Assembly: GCA_021208685.1 (NCBI GenBank)
Contig: JAJOJJ010000017.1
Location: 1-64,000, forward strand
Origin: Saccharospirillaceae bacterium
Lineage (GTDB): Bacteria; Pseudomonadota; Gammaproteobacteria; Pseudomonadales; Oceanobacteraceae
Length of the DNA stretch: 64,000 nucleotides
Direction of reading: 5' to 3'
Shown: positions 56,165 to 64,000 of the stretch, one piece after another
Layout: every line of letters starts with the position of its first letter
Position numbering within the stretch: position 1 is the first letter of the stretch
The notes under the pieces: generated by a model
The model's database searches: none
Seen by the model: only the letters and a program-made list of their open reading frames with translations
What the model was told of the DNA's origin: nothing
Translations under genes and position numbers: made by a program

Positions 56165-57775
56165 TTATGCATCGCGGGTAATAGCGCGTGCTGCTGCGCG
56201 TGCGGTCATAATGCAGGCAGGCAGGAAAGTGCCTTCCAGTGAGCGTTTGCCACTTGCACCGCCGCCGCCAAAACCGGCTGCCTCACCTACGCAATAAAGT
56301 CCCGGGACGGGCCGCTGATGGGCATCAAGCACCCTACTGTCCAGGTCGGTTTGTAACCCTCCCAAACTCTTGCGGGTGATCAGCTGCGTGTGTATTGCGA
56401 TGAAGGGACCAGAACCTGGCTTCTGCAACGGTGCCGGCTTGCAGGTGCGCAAGCGGTCAGGCCCCCACTGCCGCGCATGCAGAATGCGGCGAATCTGGTC
56501 GTCGTTATGCAAACACTGGCCTTTGCTGAAATTGGCGTCGAACGCATCGGCAGTGGCCTGCAGCCTGGCGGGGTCGATATCGTGCGAGGCGGTGAGCGTA
56601 TTCATCTTTGTGGCCAACCCAGCAAGGCTGTCGTCCACAATAAAGTGCGGGCTTTCCTTTTGCATCTGGCGTACCAGGCGATGGTTACCCAGCAGAGTCT
56701 CCTTAAGGAAGCGAACGAACTGTTTGTCGCGGATGCGCTGGTTGTGTTCCGCCCCGGATATAGCGAACTCCCTAGCGGCTATACGCCAGTTGAGCAGGTG
56801 CCAGGTCCAAGACTTTTCTTGCTCGGCCACTCGCTGGCACAGCCAATGGGTGTCGAACCCGGTAACCAGTGGCTGCGGCCCAATACGCTCACCCCGATGG
56901 TTAAGCCACAACGCCGACTTGCAGGGGATAATTGACAAACCATGGCCGGCGAAATGTGGATAGGGGTGTGGAAAGCCAGCGGCGTAGTTCCACATCTCAC
57001 CAGCATGGGTAATCTGCGCCCCGAACTGTTGGGCAGCCCAGTGGTGCAAACAGCCATCAGCCAGCGGATTCGCACCATTGAGCATGACCTCAGGCAAAGG
57101 GCGGTCTTTTGGCCAATTTGTACGGCATTCAGCGTGACTGCCATTAATTCCCCCCATGGCCAGAACTGCCACCGGCGCACTGCAGCGTACCATCTCGCCA
57201 GTCTGCTCATTGATGGCGAGTGCACCACTCAATTTGCCGGCCGCATGCTCCAGTCCGGTCACCCGATGCTCGTGTAACAGGGTCAGGCACCCATCATGGT
57301 TAGCTCGATGCAGAGCCGCCACCAGGCAGCGCACCAGTTCACTTGAGGTACCCCAAACCACGTGATAGCGCGGCAAGCTGTTACCATCGCCATTCAGGCC
57401 ACGCTCCACCCAGTTCACCGCTGGCAAGAACTTGATGCCTTCACCCCTCAGCCAGTCATACACCTCGCGACGCGAATTTTCTACGTAGTAGCGTGCCCAC
57501 CGCAACGCCCATTCATCCTGTTGATCCAGCTCACCAAACTGCATCCAGTCATATATAGCCCGCTCAGGAGTATCAGGAATGCCCATGGCCTTTTGCAGTG
57601 GCGTACCCACCAGAGCCATACCGCCGAATGCCCAGAGCGCCAAACCACCGAGGCGTTTAGGCGTATCCCGGTCGATCAGAACCACCCTCTGGCCCGCCCG
57701 TAGTAACTCTAATGCTGTGACGATGCCCGCCAGACCACCCCCGACCACCACTGTATCCGCTTGCAATAACGCCAT
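56165..57775 (-). CDS. FAD-dependent dehydrogenase (fumarate reductase/KSTD-like)
   Basis: 536 residues. The N-terminal FAD loop TVVVGGGLAGIVTALELLRAGQRVVLIDRD is intact, and GLYCVGEAAGFGGGGASGKRSLEGTFL closes the cofactor fold at the end, as in flavoproteins of the fumarate reductase/3-ketosteroid dehydrogenase family annotated FAD-binding dehydrogenase. It is on the same strand as and upstream of the TPP-enzyme gene with a 290-bp gap in which I see no gene. The two may act together on an organic acid, which is inference only. Confidence 0.85.
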   Translation of the reverse strand: MALLQADTVVVGGGLAGIVTALELLRAGQRVVLIDRDTPKRLGGLALWAFGGMALVGTPLQKAMGIPDTPERAIYDWMQFGELDQQDEWALRWARYYVENSRREVYDWLRGEGIKFLPAVNWVERGLNGDGNSLPRYHVVWGTSSELVRCLVAALHRANHDGCLTLLHEHRVTGLEHAAGKLSGALAINEQTGEMVRCSAPVAVLAMGGINGSHAECRTNWPKDRPLPEVMLNGANPLADGCLHHWAAQQFGAQITHAGEMWNYAAGFPHPYPHFAGHGLSIIPCKSALWLNHRGERIGPQPLVTGFDTHWLCQRVAEQEKSWTWHLLNWRIAAREFAISGAEHNQRIRDKQFVRFLKETLLGNHRLVRQMQKESPHFIVDDSLAGLATKMNTLTASHDIDPARLQATADAFDANFSKGQCLHNDDQIRRILHARQWGPDRLRTCKPAPLQKPGSGPFIAIHTQLITRKSLGGLQTDLDSRVLDAHQRPVPGLYCVGEAAGFGGGGASGKRSLEGTFLPACIMTARAAARAITRDA

Positions 57776-58248
57776 CGCTCAGCCTCCATAGATGACCACG
57801 CCGGACATGCTTCGTGCGTTGCTTTATTGTTTGCCACGATAGTCGGTAACGTTCATTTCGGATTGACTCCATGAGCCATCAATAATGGCTCTGCAGGCCA
57901 TCGTATCCATCAGTTGGCTCAGCAATCTGCTGACCACTACAGAACAGCAGAGTATGGCGCGCAAGACGTTGCGGGCTCTGGCCGGTATTTTCGTACATAA
58001 GTTGGATGCAGGCTTTGGCCTAAAAGTTACAGCGCTATCCAAACAGGATATACCCACAATGATCCGGCCCTTGCTATTGAAGATGCCAGCCGTCCACATA
58101 AAATCAAAAATAACTGGTGGCCCCGGAGCTGGGCTTGGTTATGCAGGATTGCTGGTGCTTGTATCATCGGGATAAGAGGGTTGGTGGTACTTTTTGCGGG
58201 CAGTCGGGTCATCGGTTTCTTTTAACGCTATTCGATACTGGTGTTTAG
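57776..58248. other. Non-coding stretch
   Basis: No frame here resembles a known protein, and none has a convincing start with ribosome site. The stretch holds the promoter side of the FAD dehydrogenase on the left and of the gene at 58249 on the right. Confidence 0.4.
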
Positions 58249-58653
58249 ATGAATATTGAAAACTATGAGGAGCTCATTCTGGCTGCCATGAGCCAGCAGG
58301 AGCCACAACGCCTGCTGTTTGTTCTGGCAAAATCAGAGTTGCCCGAGGGATACACAGAAGAGCAGCAGGAGCGCTTTGAAAATGGTGAAGGCGGTGTGCT
58401 CAGCCCGGTGTTATGCGTTGATAAACTTCCTGGCGAAGTGATGCACTTTCATGAACTGGTCAGCGAATCAGAAAAAACTGGACAACAGTGGGATGTGGCA
58501 TTTATCAGTGCCATGTCTGGTCATGACGGCTTTCCGCCACAGCCGGAAGAGGCTGACCAGTACCTGCAGCTTATGGTGAATAAGATCAACGCTGGCATGA
58601 TATCCGAATACCTGACGTTCAACCGTAGTGGTGAGCTGATCGCCCTTTACTGA
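58249..58653 (+). CDS. Hypothetical protein, often misnamed ribonucleotide reductase subunit alpha
   Basis: 134 residues. EPQRLLFVLAKSELPEGYTEEQQERF and EGGVLSPVLCVDK, plus the late YLTFNRSGELIALY, fit a small family widespread in proteobacteria and databased with that misleading name. It is too short to be a reductase. No catalytic motif is visible. It converges with ubiT. Confidence 0.7.
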   Translation: MNIENYEELILAAMSQQEPQRLLFVLAKSELPEGYTEEQQERFENGEGGVLSPVLCVDKLPGEVMHFHELVSESEKTGQQWDVAFISAMSGHDGFPPQPEEADQYLQLMVNKINAGMISEYLTFNRSGELIALY

Positions 58654-58669
58654 TTTGCTCTTTGCTGAT

Positions 58670-59158
58670 TTATAGCGATTTCTGGCTCTGTTTATGAATG
58701 CGGCTGATTAATTTCATAACCGGGGCCGGAATTCTCCCCATCAGTTCCAGACTGTCGATAAAGTTTTTCAGATACAGTCCGAGTTCGGTGTCACCTGTTA
58801 TTAACAGCCGACGCTGGAAAAAAAGCGTATCCGGATCCACTTCGTTATGCAGCATTTCCAGCAACGATTGCTGATCTGTGCGCAGGGTAACCTCTGAGAT
58901 CTGCGCAGGGATCATCACTTTGATTCTTTTATCATAAGCCGTAACAGTAAATGAGAAGTTCAGGTCACGGATATTAACCGTCGCCAGCTTGCGCTCAAGA
59001 AAATCAAGTTCTCCGGCAGACAGCTCTTTGCCAAGGAGATGATTAAGCGCAGATGCGATTACCTGCTCAATAATAAAATCGGGCGTATAACGGGTTATTT
59101 TCTCAGGTAGTTTTACCAGCCTGTCACCTGCGGCCCTATGAAATTTCCGGGAAAGCAT
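58670..59158 (-). CDS. ubiT: UbiT, SCP2-type lipid carrier for O2-independent ubiquinone synthesis
   Basis: 162 residues. An SCP2 sterol-carrier domain is visible: LNHLLGKELSAGELDFLERKLATVNIRDLNFSFTVT, and then DTLFFQRRLLITGDTELGLYLKNFIDSLE, the conserved UbiT/YhbT block. It carries ubiquinone intermediates for the anaerobic pathway. It is divergent from ubiU with a 174-bp intergenic region. Confidence 0.9.
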   Translation of the reverse strand: MLSRKFHRAAGDRLVKLPEKITRYTPDFIIEQVIASALNHLLGKELSAGELDFLERKLATVNIRDLNFSFTVTAYDKRIKVMIPAQISEVTLRTDQQSLLEMLHNEVDPDTLFFQRRLLITGDTELGLYLKNFIDSLELMGRIPAPVMKLISRIHKQSQKSL

Positions 59159-59215
59159 AAGTAACCTTCATACCCCAGCACCTGTATTTCCGCCAGAATA
59201 AAAAATTCTTAAGCC

Positions 59216-59232
59216 AATGGGCAAAGCCCATT
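59216..59232. promoter_or_regulatory. Palindrome between ubiT and ubiU
   Basis: AATGGGCAAAGCCCATT is a perfect 7-bp dyad with a 3-nt center in the divergent ubiT-ubiU region. It could be a regulator site. I looked for an FNR/Anr box (TTGAT-N4-ATCAA) in this gap and did not find a good one. Confidence 0.35.
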
Positions 59233-59332
59233 AATGGGTAGTTCAAACCTACCTATTCGTGGGCTTAGCAGCGATCACCTGATTTCATTAACATATCAAT
59301 AGTGTCTTAGGTCCTATCATGGCGGAAATACT

Positions 59333-60328
59333 ATGGAATTGCTTTGCCCTGCGGGAAGCCTTCCTGCCTTAAAAGCGGCAATAAACCAGGGCGCTGATGC
59401 GGTATATGTTGGCCTTCGGGGAGATACCAATGCCCGCCACTTTGCCGGTCTGAATCTGGCAGGTTCAGGGTTAGATGAAGCCGTTGCTTATACGCACAAA
59501 CATGGACGGAAAATCCATGTTGCCATCAACACATTTGCGCATACAGACGGCTGGGAGCGCTGGCAGAAATCCGTTGATACCGCAGTAAGAGCCGGGGCTG
59601 ATGTCCTGATTCTTGCTGATATATCACTGCTGGCATACGCGCATGACCGTTATCCAAAAGTTGAAAAGCATCTGTCCGTTCAGGCTTCTGCAACCAATCC
59701 TGCCGCTATTGATTTTTACCGCAATCTGGGAATCTCCCGTGTGGTACTGCCGCGGGTATTATCGATGCAGCAGGTAAAATCATTAGCGCGGATTTCAGAT
59801 ATGCCGCTGGAGGTTTTTGCATTCGGCAGCCTCTGCATTATGGCGGAAGGCCGCTGCTATCTCAGCTCTTATATGACCGGTGAGTCACCGAATACTGCTG
59901 GCGTCTGCTCTCCGGCTGCCTATGTCCGCTGGGATGAGAAAGCAGACGGATCGCTGGAATCGCGCCTCAACGGCGTCATGATTGATCGCTTTAATGCTGA
60001 TGAAAATGCCGGCTATCCCACATTGTGCAAAGGACGCTTTCAGGTCGGAAACGATTTGTACAATGTGCTTGAAGAGCCAACAAGCCTGAATACTCTGGAA
60101 CTGCTACCGGAATTATTCAATGAAGGCATTGCCTCGCTGAAAATCGAAGGGCGCCAGCGCAGCCCTGCCTACGTGGAAAAAATTACCCGGGTATGGCGCC
60201 AGGCAATTGATGCCGTTCAGGAAGATTCGCAACGGTTCCGGGTAAAGGATGAATGGAATCAGGTTCTGAATTCATTATCGGAAGGCAGCCAGACCACACT
60301 TGGCGCTTACCACCGGAAATGGAAATAA
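59333..60328 (+). CDS. ubiU: UbiU, O2-independent ubiquinone hydroxylation factor (U32 family)
   Basis: 331 residues. It opens MELLCPAGSLPALKAAINQGADAVYVGL, a U32 hallmark. Four cysteines at about 168, 175, 192 and 232 (SLCIMAEGRCYLS, AGVCSPAAY, TLCKGRF) match the [4Fe-4S] ligands known in E. coli UbiU. With UbiV it hydroxylates the ring without oxygen, using prephenate as donor. It lies 3 nt before ubiV in the same direction. Confidence 0.93.
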   Translation: MELLCPAGSLPALKAAINQGADAVYVGLRGDTNARHFAGLNLAGSGLDEAVAYTHKHGRKIHVAINTFAHTDGWERWQKSVDTAVRAGADVLILADISLLAYAHDRYPKVEKHLSVQASATNPAAIDFYRNLGISRVVLPRVLSMQQVKSLARISDMPLEVFAFGSLCIMAEGRCYLSSYMTGESPNTAGVCSPAAYVRWDEKADGSLESRLNGVMIDRFNADENAGYPTLCKGRFQVGNDLYNVLEEPTSLNTLELLPELFNEGIASLKIEGRQRSPAYVEKITRVWRQAIDAVQEDSQRFRVKDEWNQVLNSLSEGSQTTLGAYHRKWK

Positions 60329-60331
60329 ATA

Positions 60332-61210
60332 ATGAAATTTTCTCTTGGTGCAATTCAGTATTACTGGCCAAAAAGTGTCGTTAAAAAATTCTACGAGAAC
60401 GTTGCAGATTCTTCAGTCGATATTGTTTACCTTGGTGAAACGGTATGCAGCAAACGCCGTGAGGTTAGTTTAAAAGATTATCTTAACATTGCACATCAGC
60501 TGCGCGAATCAGGAAAACAAGTCTGTCTTTCAACAATGACTTTACTTGAAAGCCCTGCGTTACTCAGAGAGATGGCACGCTACATCGATAATGGTGAATT
60601 TATTATTGAAGCCAATGACATTGGTGCTGTTCAACTTGCTAAAGAACGAAATTTTCCTTTTATCGCCGGGCCTGCCATTAACTGCTATAACCAACACACC
60701 CTGAAATATTTGGTAAATGCTGGTTTAACACGCTGGGTAATGCCGGTTGAACTTTCACGAGACTGGTTGAAAACATTGCTCGAACAGGAAGTCGTGCGTG
60801 ATATCCGCAGTTGCTTTGAAACAGAAGTTTTTGCTTTTGGTCATTTGCCTCTGGCCTGGTCAGCCCGCTGCTTTACTGCACGCTCCGAAGACCGGCAAAA
60901 GGATCAGTGCGAACTGTGCTGCATTAATTATCCCAAAGGCCGGGAGGTACACAGTCAGGATGGTAAACAGGTATTTATTTTAAATGGTATCCAGACCCAG
61001 TCAGGTCAGCGTTACAACCTGATCAATGATTTGCCCTCCATGCACCGGCTGGTTGATATTGTCCGCCTGAGTCCGGAACCGGAAGGCACCCTGGACTGGC
61101 TACGCCGTTTCCGGGAGAACATCCGCGGTAAGCATCCGATCAAACTAACGGATGAAGAAAGCAATGGATATTGGAATCGCCTTGCCGGTATGCTGACGGT
61201 TGAAACCTGA
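60332..61210 (+). CDS. ubiV: UbiV, partner of UbiU
   Basis: 292 residues. KFSLGAIQYYWPK opens it; cysteines in GETVCSKRRE (C39) and SARCFTARSEDRQKDQCELCCINYP give the cluster ligands of UbiV. It forms a complex with UbiU in the anaerobic hydroxylase. It is translated directly after ubiU. Confidence 0.93.
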   Translation: MKFSLGAIQYYWPKSVVKKFYENVADSSVDIVYLGETVCSKRREVSLKDYLNIAHQLRESGKQVCLSTMTLLESPALLREMARYIDNGEFIIEANDIGAVQLAKERNFPFIAGPAINCYNQHTLKYLVNAGLTRWVMPVELSRDWLKTLLEQEVVRDIRSCFETEVFAFGHLPLAWSARCFTARSEDRQKDQCELCCINYPKGREVHSQDGKQVFILNGIQTQSGQRYNLINDLPSMHRLVDIVRLSPEPEGTLDWLRRFRENIRGKHPIKLTDEESNGYWNRLAGMLTVET

Positions 61211-61349
61211 GTCAGCCCTGTGCCAATATCTCAGAGTGAGTATCAGGCATACCTATTTAGTGGGGGCGGAATATCCCTGCAGCCGAATTGTTTTTGCCCT
61301 TAATTCTGTCATCGTAGACTATTCTTAATGGCTTAGTGGCAGGACTTAT

Positions 61350-62942
61350 ATGCCAAGTCTGACATACTGGAAGCCGGACGATACGGATTTCTGGAAAAAT
61401 ACAGGCAACCGTTATGTACGCCACCTGCCAGTTCTGCAATTAATTCTGTTACTTGCCGGTTCGTCCGTATGGATGGGCTGGTCAGTACTCTCAGCCCTGA
61501 TGGCTGACAGTAGTTGGGGCTTCAGCCCGCAAGAGCTTTTTTCGCTGATTTATATCGCAGGGCTTTCTGGTGCAGCGCTGCGTCTGTGTGGCAGATTTCT
61601 GGTATTTCAGCTGGGTACACGGGCCGTAATCTGGTCAGGAATTATTGGAATATGGATTTCGCTGCTTGCCATATTCTGGGTCTTCAAAGAATCAGACACA
61701 CCTCTTTGGGCATTCAGAATAGCGGCAGCCTGCTGTGGCTTTGGTGCTGTTGTCCTGCCCCAGATCACCAGCATCAACCGCTATATTTATCCGCGCCGTA
61801 TGCGTTTTATTTCCCAGGAAATGCCTCTTGGACTGGGTGATGCCGGACTGATTCTGATCATGGTAATGATCCCGACGATCATCTATTGGAATCCACCACT
61901 AAAAAATCTTTTCACCGAATACGTTCTTATTCATGACAGCAGCAACCTGATCGGTGTCATCCATGAAGGTCAAGGGCTTTGGTTTCAGTGGTTAATACTT
62001 CCAATTACCGGAATGTGTCTTTTAGCCGCCTGGCTGAACCGCTTTTCACCGGCAGTTAATATACAGAATATGATGCTGATCCGGTCGACCGATATCTTTT
62101 CCTGGGGGCGTTCCTGGCTGCTGCTTCTGCTGGTCATATTGGCCAGTATCGGCATCCCCTATATGTCGAATAACAGCATGATTACCGGTGCCTTTCCTGC
62201 CATCAGGGAAATGAGCATTTTTATTGTTATTTTCCTCGTGATTTTTGCCATGCAGAATCTTACGGGCAATCAAATATTTGCAGAGCAGCAACTGAAAGCC
62301 TTGGCTAATCGTGAAGTCCATATACTCGCGCTGATGTACCTTATGGGCCATGGTTCTTTTCTTGGATTATCCGTCAGCCTGCCTCTTCTGACAGACCTGA
62401 TATTTTCCTATATTCCAACCGATGGACATACCGGCAGCCGGATCAATCCCGCCGCCCCATCCATCCTGTCCTACTGCTGGATAGGCCCTCTGTTAGGGCT
62501 TTCGGCCAGAGCAGCGGGAAGCTGGATGTCTAGACACATCAATCCGGGAAAAATTCATCAGGTGGCACTGTTTGCGCTTTTCCTTAGTACCGTCGGCATG
62601 GCTCTGACCATAACATCAGCCCTCTCATCACCGAATCCGGAATTCTATTTCTTTCGTTTTCACATGATAACCCTGTTATTTTTCATTGCTTCTGGCATGT
62701 CATCCGGAAGCATTACCAGTCTGGCCATTAAGAAGATTCCTGCAAATTACGCCGACCACAGCCTGATATGGATAATCAGCATATCGTCCTTCGGTTTTTT
62801 CTATATTCCTGCATTGTTTGCTGATCACTGGCAAAGTGCCGGGCCGGCGGCTGTGTTATCCGGCCTGTCTATTTTTTACCTGACAGGGATGATCATTAAC
62901 TGGTTTTTTTACTGGCGAAAGGGAGAGGAATCACTCAGCTGA
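61350..62942 (+). CDS. NarK-like nitrate/nitrite transporter (MFS)
   Basis: 530 residues with about 12 membrane segments. It opens LTYWKPDDTDFWKNTGNRYVRHLP, a start shared by NarK-type nitrate/nitrite carriers. Large loops are charged and Pro-rich. It likely moves nitrate or nitrite for anaerobic respiration, which fits the neighbouring UbiUVT genes. The distance to known NarK proteins is uncertain, so the substrate is inferred from the family and context. Confidence 0.72.
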   Translation: MPSLTYWKPDDTDFWKNTGNRYVRHLPVLQLILLLAGSSVWMGWSVLSALMADSSWGFSPQELFSLIYIAGLSGAALRLCGRFLVFQLGTRAVIWSGIIGIWISLLAIFWVFKESDTPLWAFRIAAACCGFGAVVLPQITSINRYIYPRRMRFISQEMPLGLGDAGLILIMVMIPTIIYWNPPLKNLFTEYVLIHDSSNLIGVIHEGQGLWFQWLILPITGMCLLAAWLNRFSPAVNIQNMMLIRSTDIFSWGRSWLLLLLVILASIGIPYMSNNSMITGAFPAIREMSIFIVIFLVIFAMQNLTGNQIFAEQQLKALANREVHILALMYLMGHGSFLGLSVSLPLLTDLIFSYIPTDGHTGSRINPAAPSILSYCWIGPLLGLSARAAGSWMSRHINPGKIHQVALFALFLSTVGMALTITSALSSPNPEFYFFRFHMITLLFFIASGMSSGSITSLAIKKIPANYADHSLIWIISISSFGFFYIPALFADHWQSAGPAAVLSGLSIFYLTGMIINWFFYWRKGEESLS

Positions 62943-62958
62943 ATGACAAGATACAGAA

Positions 62959-63330
62959 TCAGGAATGAATATCGGGGATAATTTTACTTTCTATATGGCT
63001 TATCAGATCAAGCAGAACATCGTCACCATACTCTTCATCCCGGCGTTTTTTTAAGCCATATTCAGAAAGTAAAAGATGATGACTCTCGGTGACATCAATA
63101 CTGTTAAGACTACGCTGTACGCAGCGCAGCGGACAGCCATCAATTGCCAGAACCGGACGACCCGACTGAGCCAGCCGGATAATAGGTTTAACCTGGCCAC
63201 CGATACCGGCTATACAGGACATTTCTGCTAAACCTGAACGATCCAGGTGAACGGCAATCCGGTTGGCAAGCTGTGCCACCTGTGAACAGCCAGAGCAAGA
63301 ATAAACCAGTGGTTTTTCAGGATCTTTCAT
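62959..63330 (-). CDS. DGC-type cysteine protein
   Basis: 123 residues. YSCSGCSQVAQLANRIAVHLDRSGLAEMSCIAGIGG, then LAIDGCPLRCVQRSL, is the D-G-C family pattern with five cysteines that may bind zinc. Members are common near denitrification and anaerobic respiration genes. Exact function unknown. It points toward the narK-like gene with a 16-bp gap between stops. Confidence 0.75.
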   Translation of the reverse strand: MKDPEKPLVYSCSGCSQVAQLANRIAVHLDRSGLAEMSCIAGIGGQVKPIIRLAQSGRPVLAIDGCPLRCVQRSLNSIDVTESHHLLLSEYGLKKRRDEEYGDDVLLDLISHIESKIIPDIHS

Positions 63331-63447
63331 AAGAACTTTCCACTGAAAAAATCTGCAGAGCAGAGGTTAATTTTCAATATATCACGTCAAATATTTATTA
63401 CTATAATCCATTAAGAATAAATGTCGGTATTATGCGGAAAAGGTGAG

Positions 63448-63495
63448 GAGCCTTTGAATATTTCTTTATGGATATAATCCATTATTCAAAGGCTC
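63448..63495. terminator. Nested dyad between cytochrome and DGC genes
   Basis: GAGCCTTTGAATA (63448-63460) and its complement (63483-63495) form a perfect 13-bp stem. A second small palindrome (ATGGATATAATCCAT) is inside the loop. It lies 47 bp after the cytochrome stop. A bidirectional terminator or cruciform is plausible; there is no long T-run. Confidence 0.5.
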
Positions 63496-63541
63496 ACTCT
63501 TTGGGTATCAGCCATAGTAAAAGCCATTACCCCATAGCCTG

Positions 63542-63862
63542 TTACTTGGCTTTCTGCTGACTGTAATAAGCAGCAAGGTTAGCAATATCCTGATCATTCA
63601 GACCTTTTGCCATTGGCGCCATAATGGCTGCATTGCCTCCGGTTCTCTGGCCATCGCGATAAGCCTTGAGTGCATTTTCAAGATAGGCCGCATGCTGTCC
63701 GGCCAGTTTTGGATACATTGGAACCATGCTGTTACCATCAGCATTATGGCAGGCTGTGCAAATTCCTGATTTTGCCTGTCCGGCAGCTGCATCGCCGGCC
63801 GCCATGCTGGCAGAACTGAATGCCATAGTAACAATGGCGCTTGCCAGAAGTATTTTTTTCAT
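63542..63862 (-). CDS. Class I cytochrome c (c553/c5 type)
   Basis: 106 residues from the second of two adjacent ATGs (63862), which has the better distance to GGAG. A Sec signal (KKILLASAIVTMAFSSASMA) leads to the heme site CTACH and the distal Met region NAAIMAPMAKGLNDQDI. It would carry electrons in the periplasm, e.g. to a terminal oxidase or nitrite reductase. The frame extends upstream to 63946 but without a signal sequence. Confidence 0.9.
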   Translation of the reverse strand: MKKILLASAIVTMAFSSASMAAGDAAAGQAKSGICTACHNADGNSMVPMYPKLAGQHAAYLENALKAYRDGQRTGGNAAIMAPMAKGLNDQDIANLAAYYSQQKAK

Positions 63863-64000
63863 CATCAATCTCCTTAAGGTTGCCCTGAGGCTTATAGCTG
63901 CCAGATGGCAGTCAATGTGACTGCAGAAATGGTTATTATTAACCACCCATACAGAATTCTTTGTAAGAAGAGCGGAGCCTGCTTCATCTCCATAAAATAC

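Noticed and set aside
57824-58175. Small ORFs on both strands between FAD dehydrogenase and the 58249 gene
   Set aside because: No homology, no ribosome sites and mutual overlap; treated as non-coding.
59159-59332. FNR/Anr box before ubiU
   Set aside because: ATCAA occurs once but its partner half does not fit TTGAT at the required 4-nt distance.

Overview
The window looks like a mobile-element-rich region of a proteobacterial chromosome, most likely a gammaproteobacterium near the Pseudomonadales/Oceanospirillales. The evidence is an enterobacterial-like type I-E CRISPR-Cas locus, an rrn-like boxA, UmuDC with a LexA box, UbiT/UbiU/UbiV and a NarK-like carrier. I cannot fix the genus. Composition changes along the window (GC-rich at the left, closer to 50% to the right), as expected for stacked horizontal insertions.

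Layout. (1) 1-8178: fragment of a Tn4371-type conjugative element, with the end of a relaxase gene, a LysR regulator, an EexN-like lipoprotein and a truncated traG/virD4. Between relaxase and LysR sits a cargo drug-efflux operon (outer membrane factor, DHA2 MFS pump, HlyD adaptor) with divergent TetR and MarR regulators and two matching operator dyads. (2) 8179-9900: mobile-element debris. A 168-bp element with perfect 26-bp inverted repeats joins traG to a truncated lspA, followed by an ISL3-type transposase gene with a 1-nt frameshift. (3) 10101-15327: a DEDDh exonuclease gene convergent with a four-gene type II CBASS operon (cap5 HNH-SAVED, CD-NTase, cap2 E2-E1, cap3 JAMM). (4) 15328-49194: the main accessory island. 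Two integrase modules (small translationally coupled ORF, tyrosine integrase, excisionase-like protein, divergent XRE regulator) lie in inverted orientation at 16.3-18.5 kb and 47.1-49.2 kb. Between them are a large multi-helicase/methylase/ATPase operon (18.5-36.6 kb, all minus strand), a tRNA-Arg(CCG) with an inverted 3'-half copy, and a complete type I-E CRISPR-Cas locus (37.5-46.9 kb). (5) 49.3-53.6 kb: small accessory genes (ParS/MbcA-like protein, XRE regulator with palindromic operators, lipoprotein, zinc-ribbon membrane protein), an SOS-controlled umuDC pair and an AbrB/MazE-like antitoxin. (6) 54.2-64 kb: probable backbone, with a frameshifted TPP-dependent enzyme, an FAD dehydrogenase, the O2-independent ubiquinone genes ubiT/ubiU/ubiV, a NarK-like transporter, a DGC-type cysteine protein and a cytochrome c.

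Together, 10-47 kb is a defence island with three layers: CBASS (abortive, nucleotide-signalled DNA degradation), a DISARM-related helicase-methylase-ATPase system, and CRISPR-Cas. The most notable points are the multi-helicase operon with a split ABC-type ATPase, the inverted integrase modules whose catalytic halves are almost identical while their arm-binding halves, regulators and operators have diverged, an exact boxA in the CRISPR leader, and decayed CRISPR repeats still in 61-bp register.
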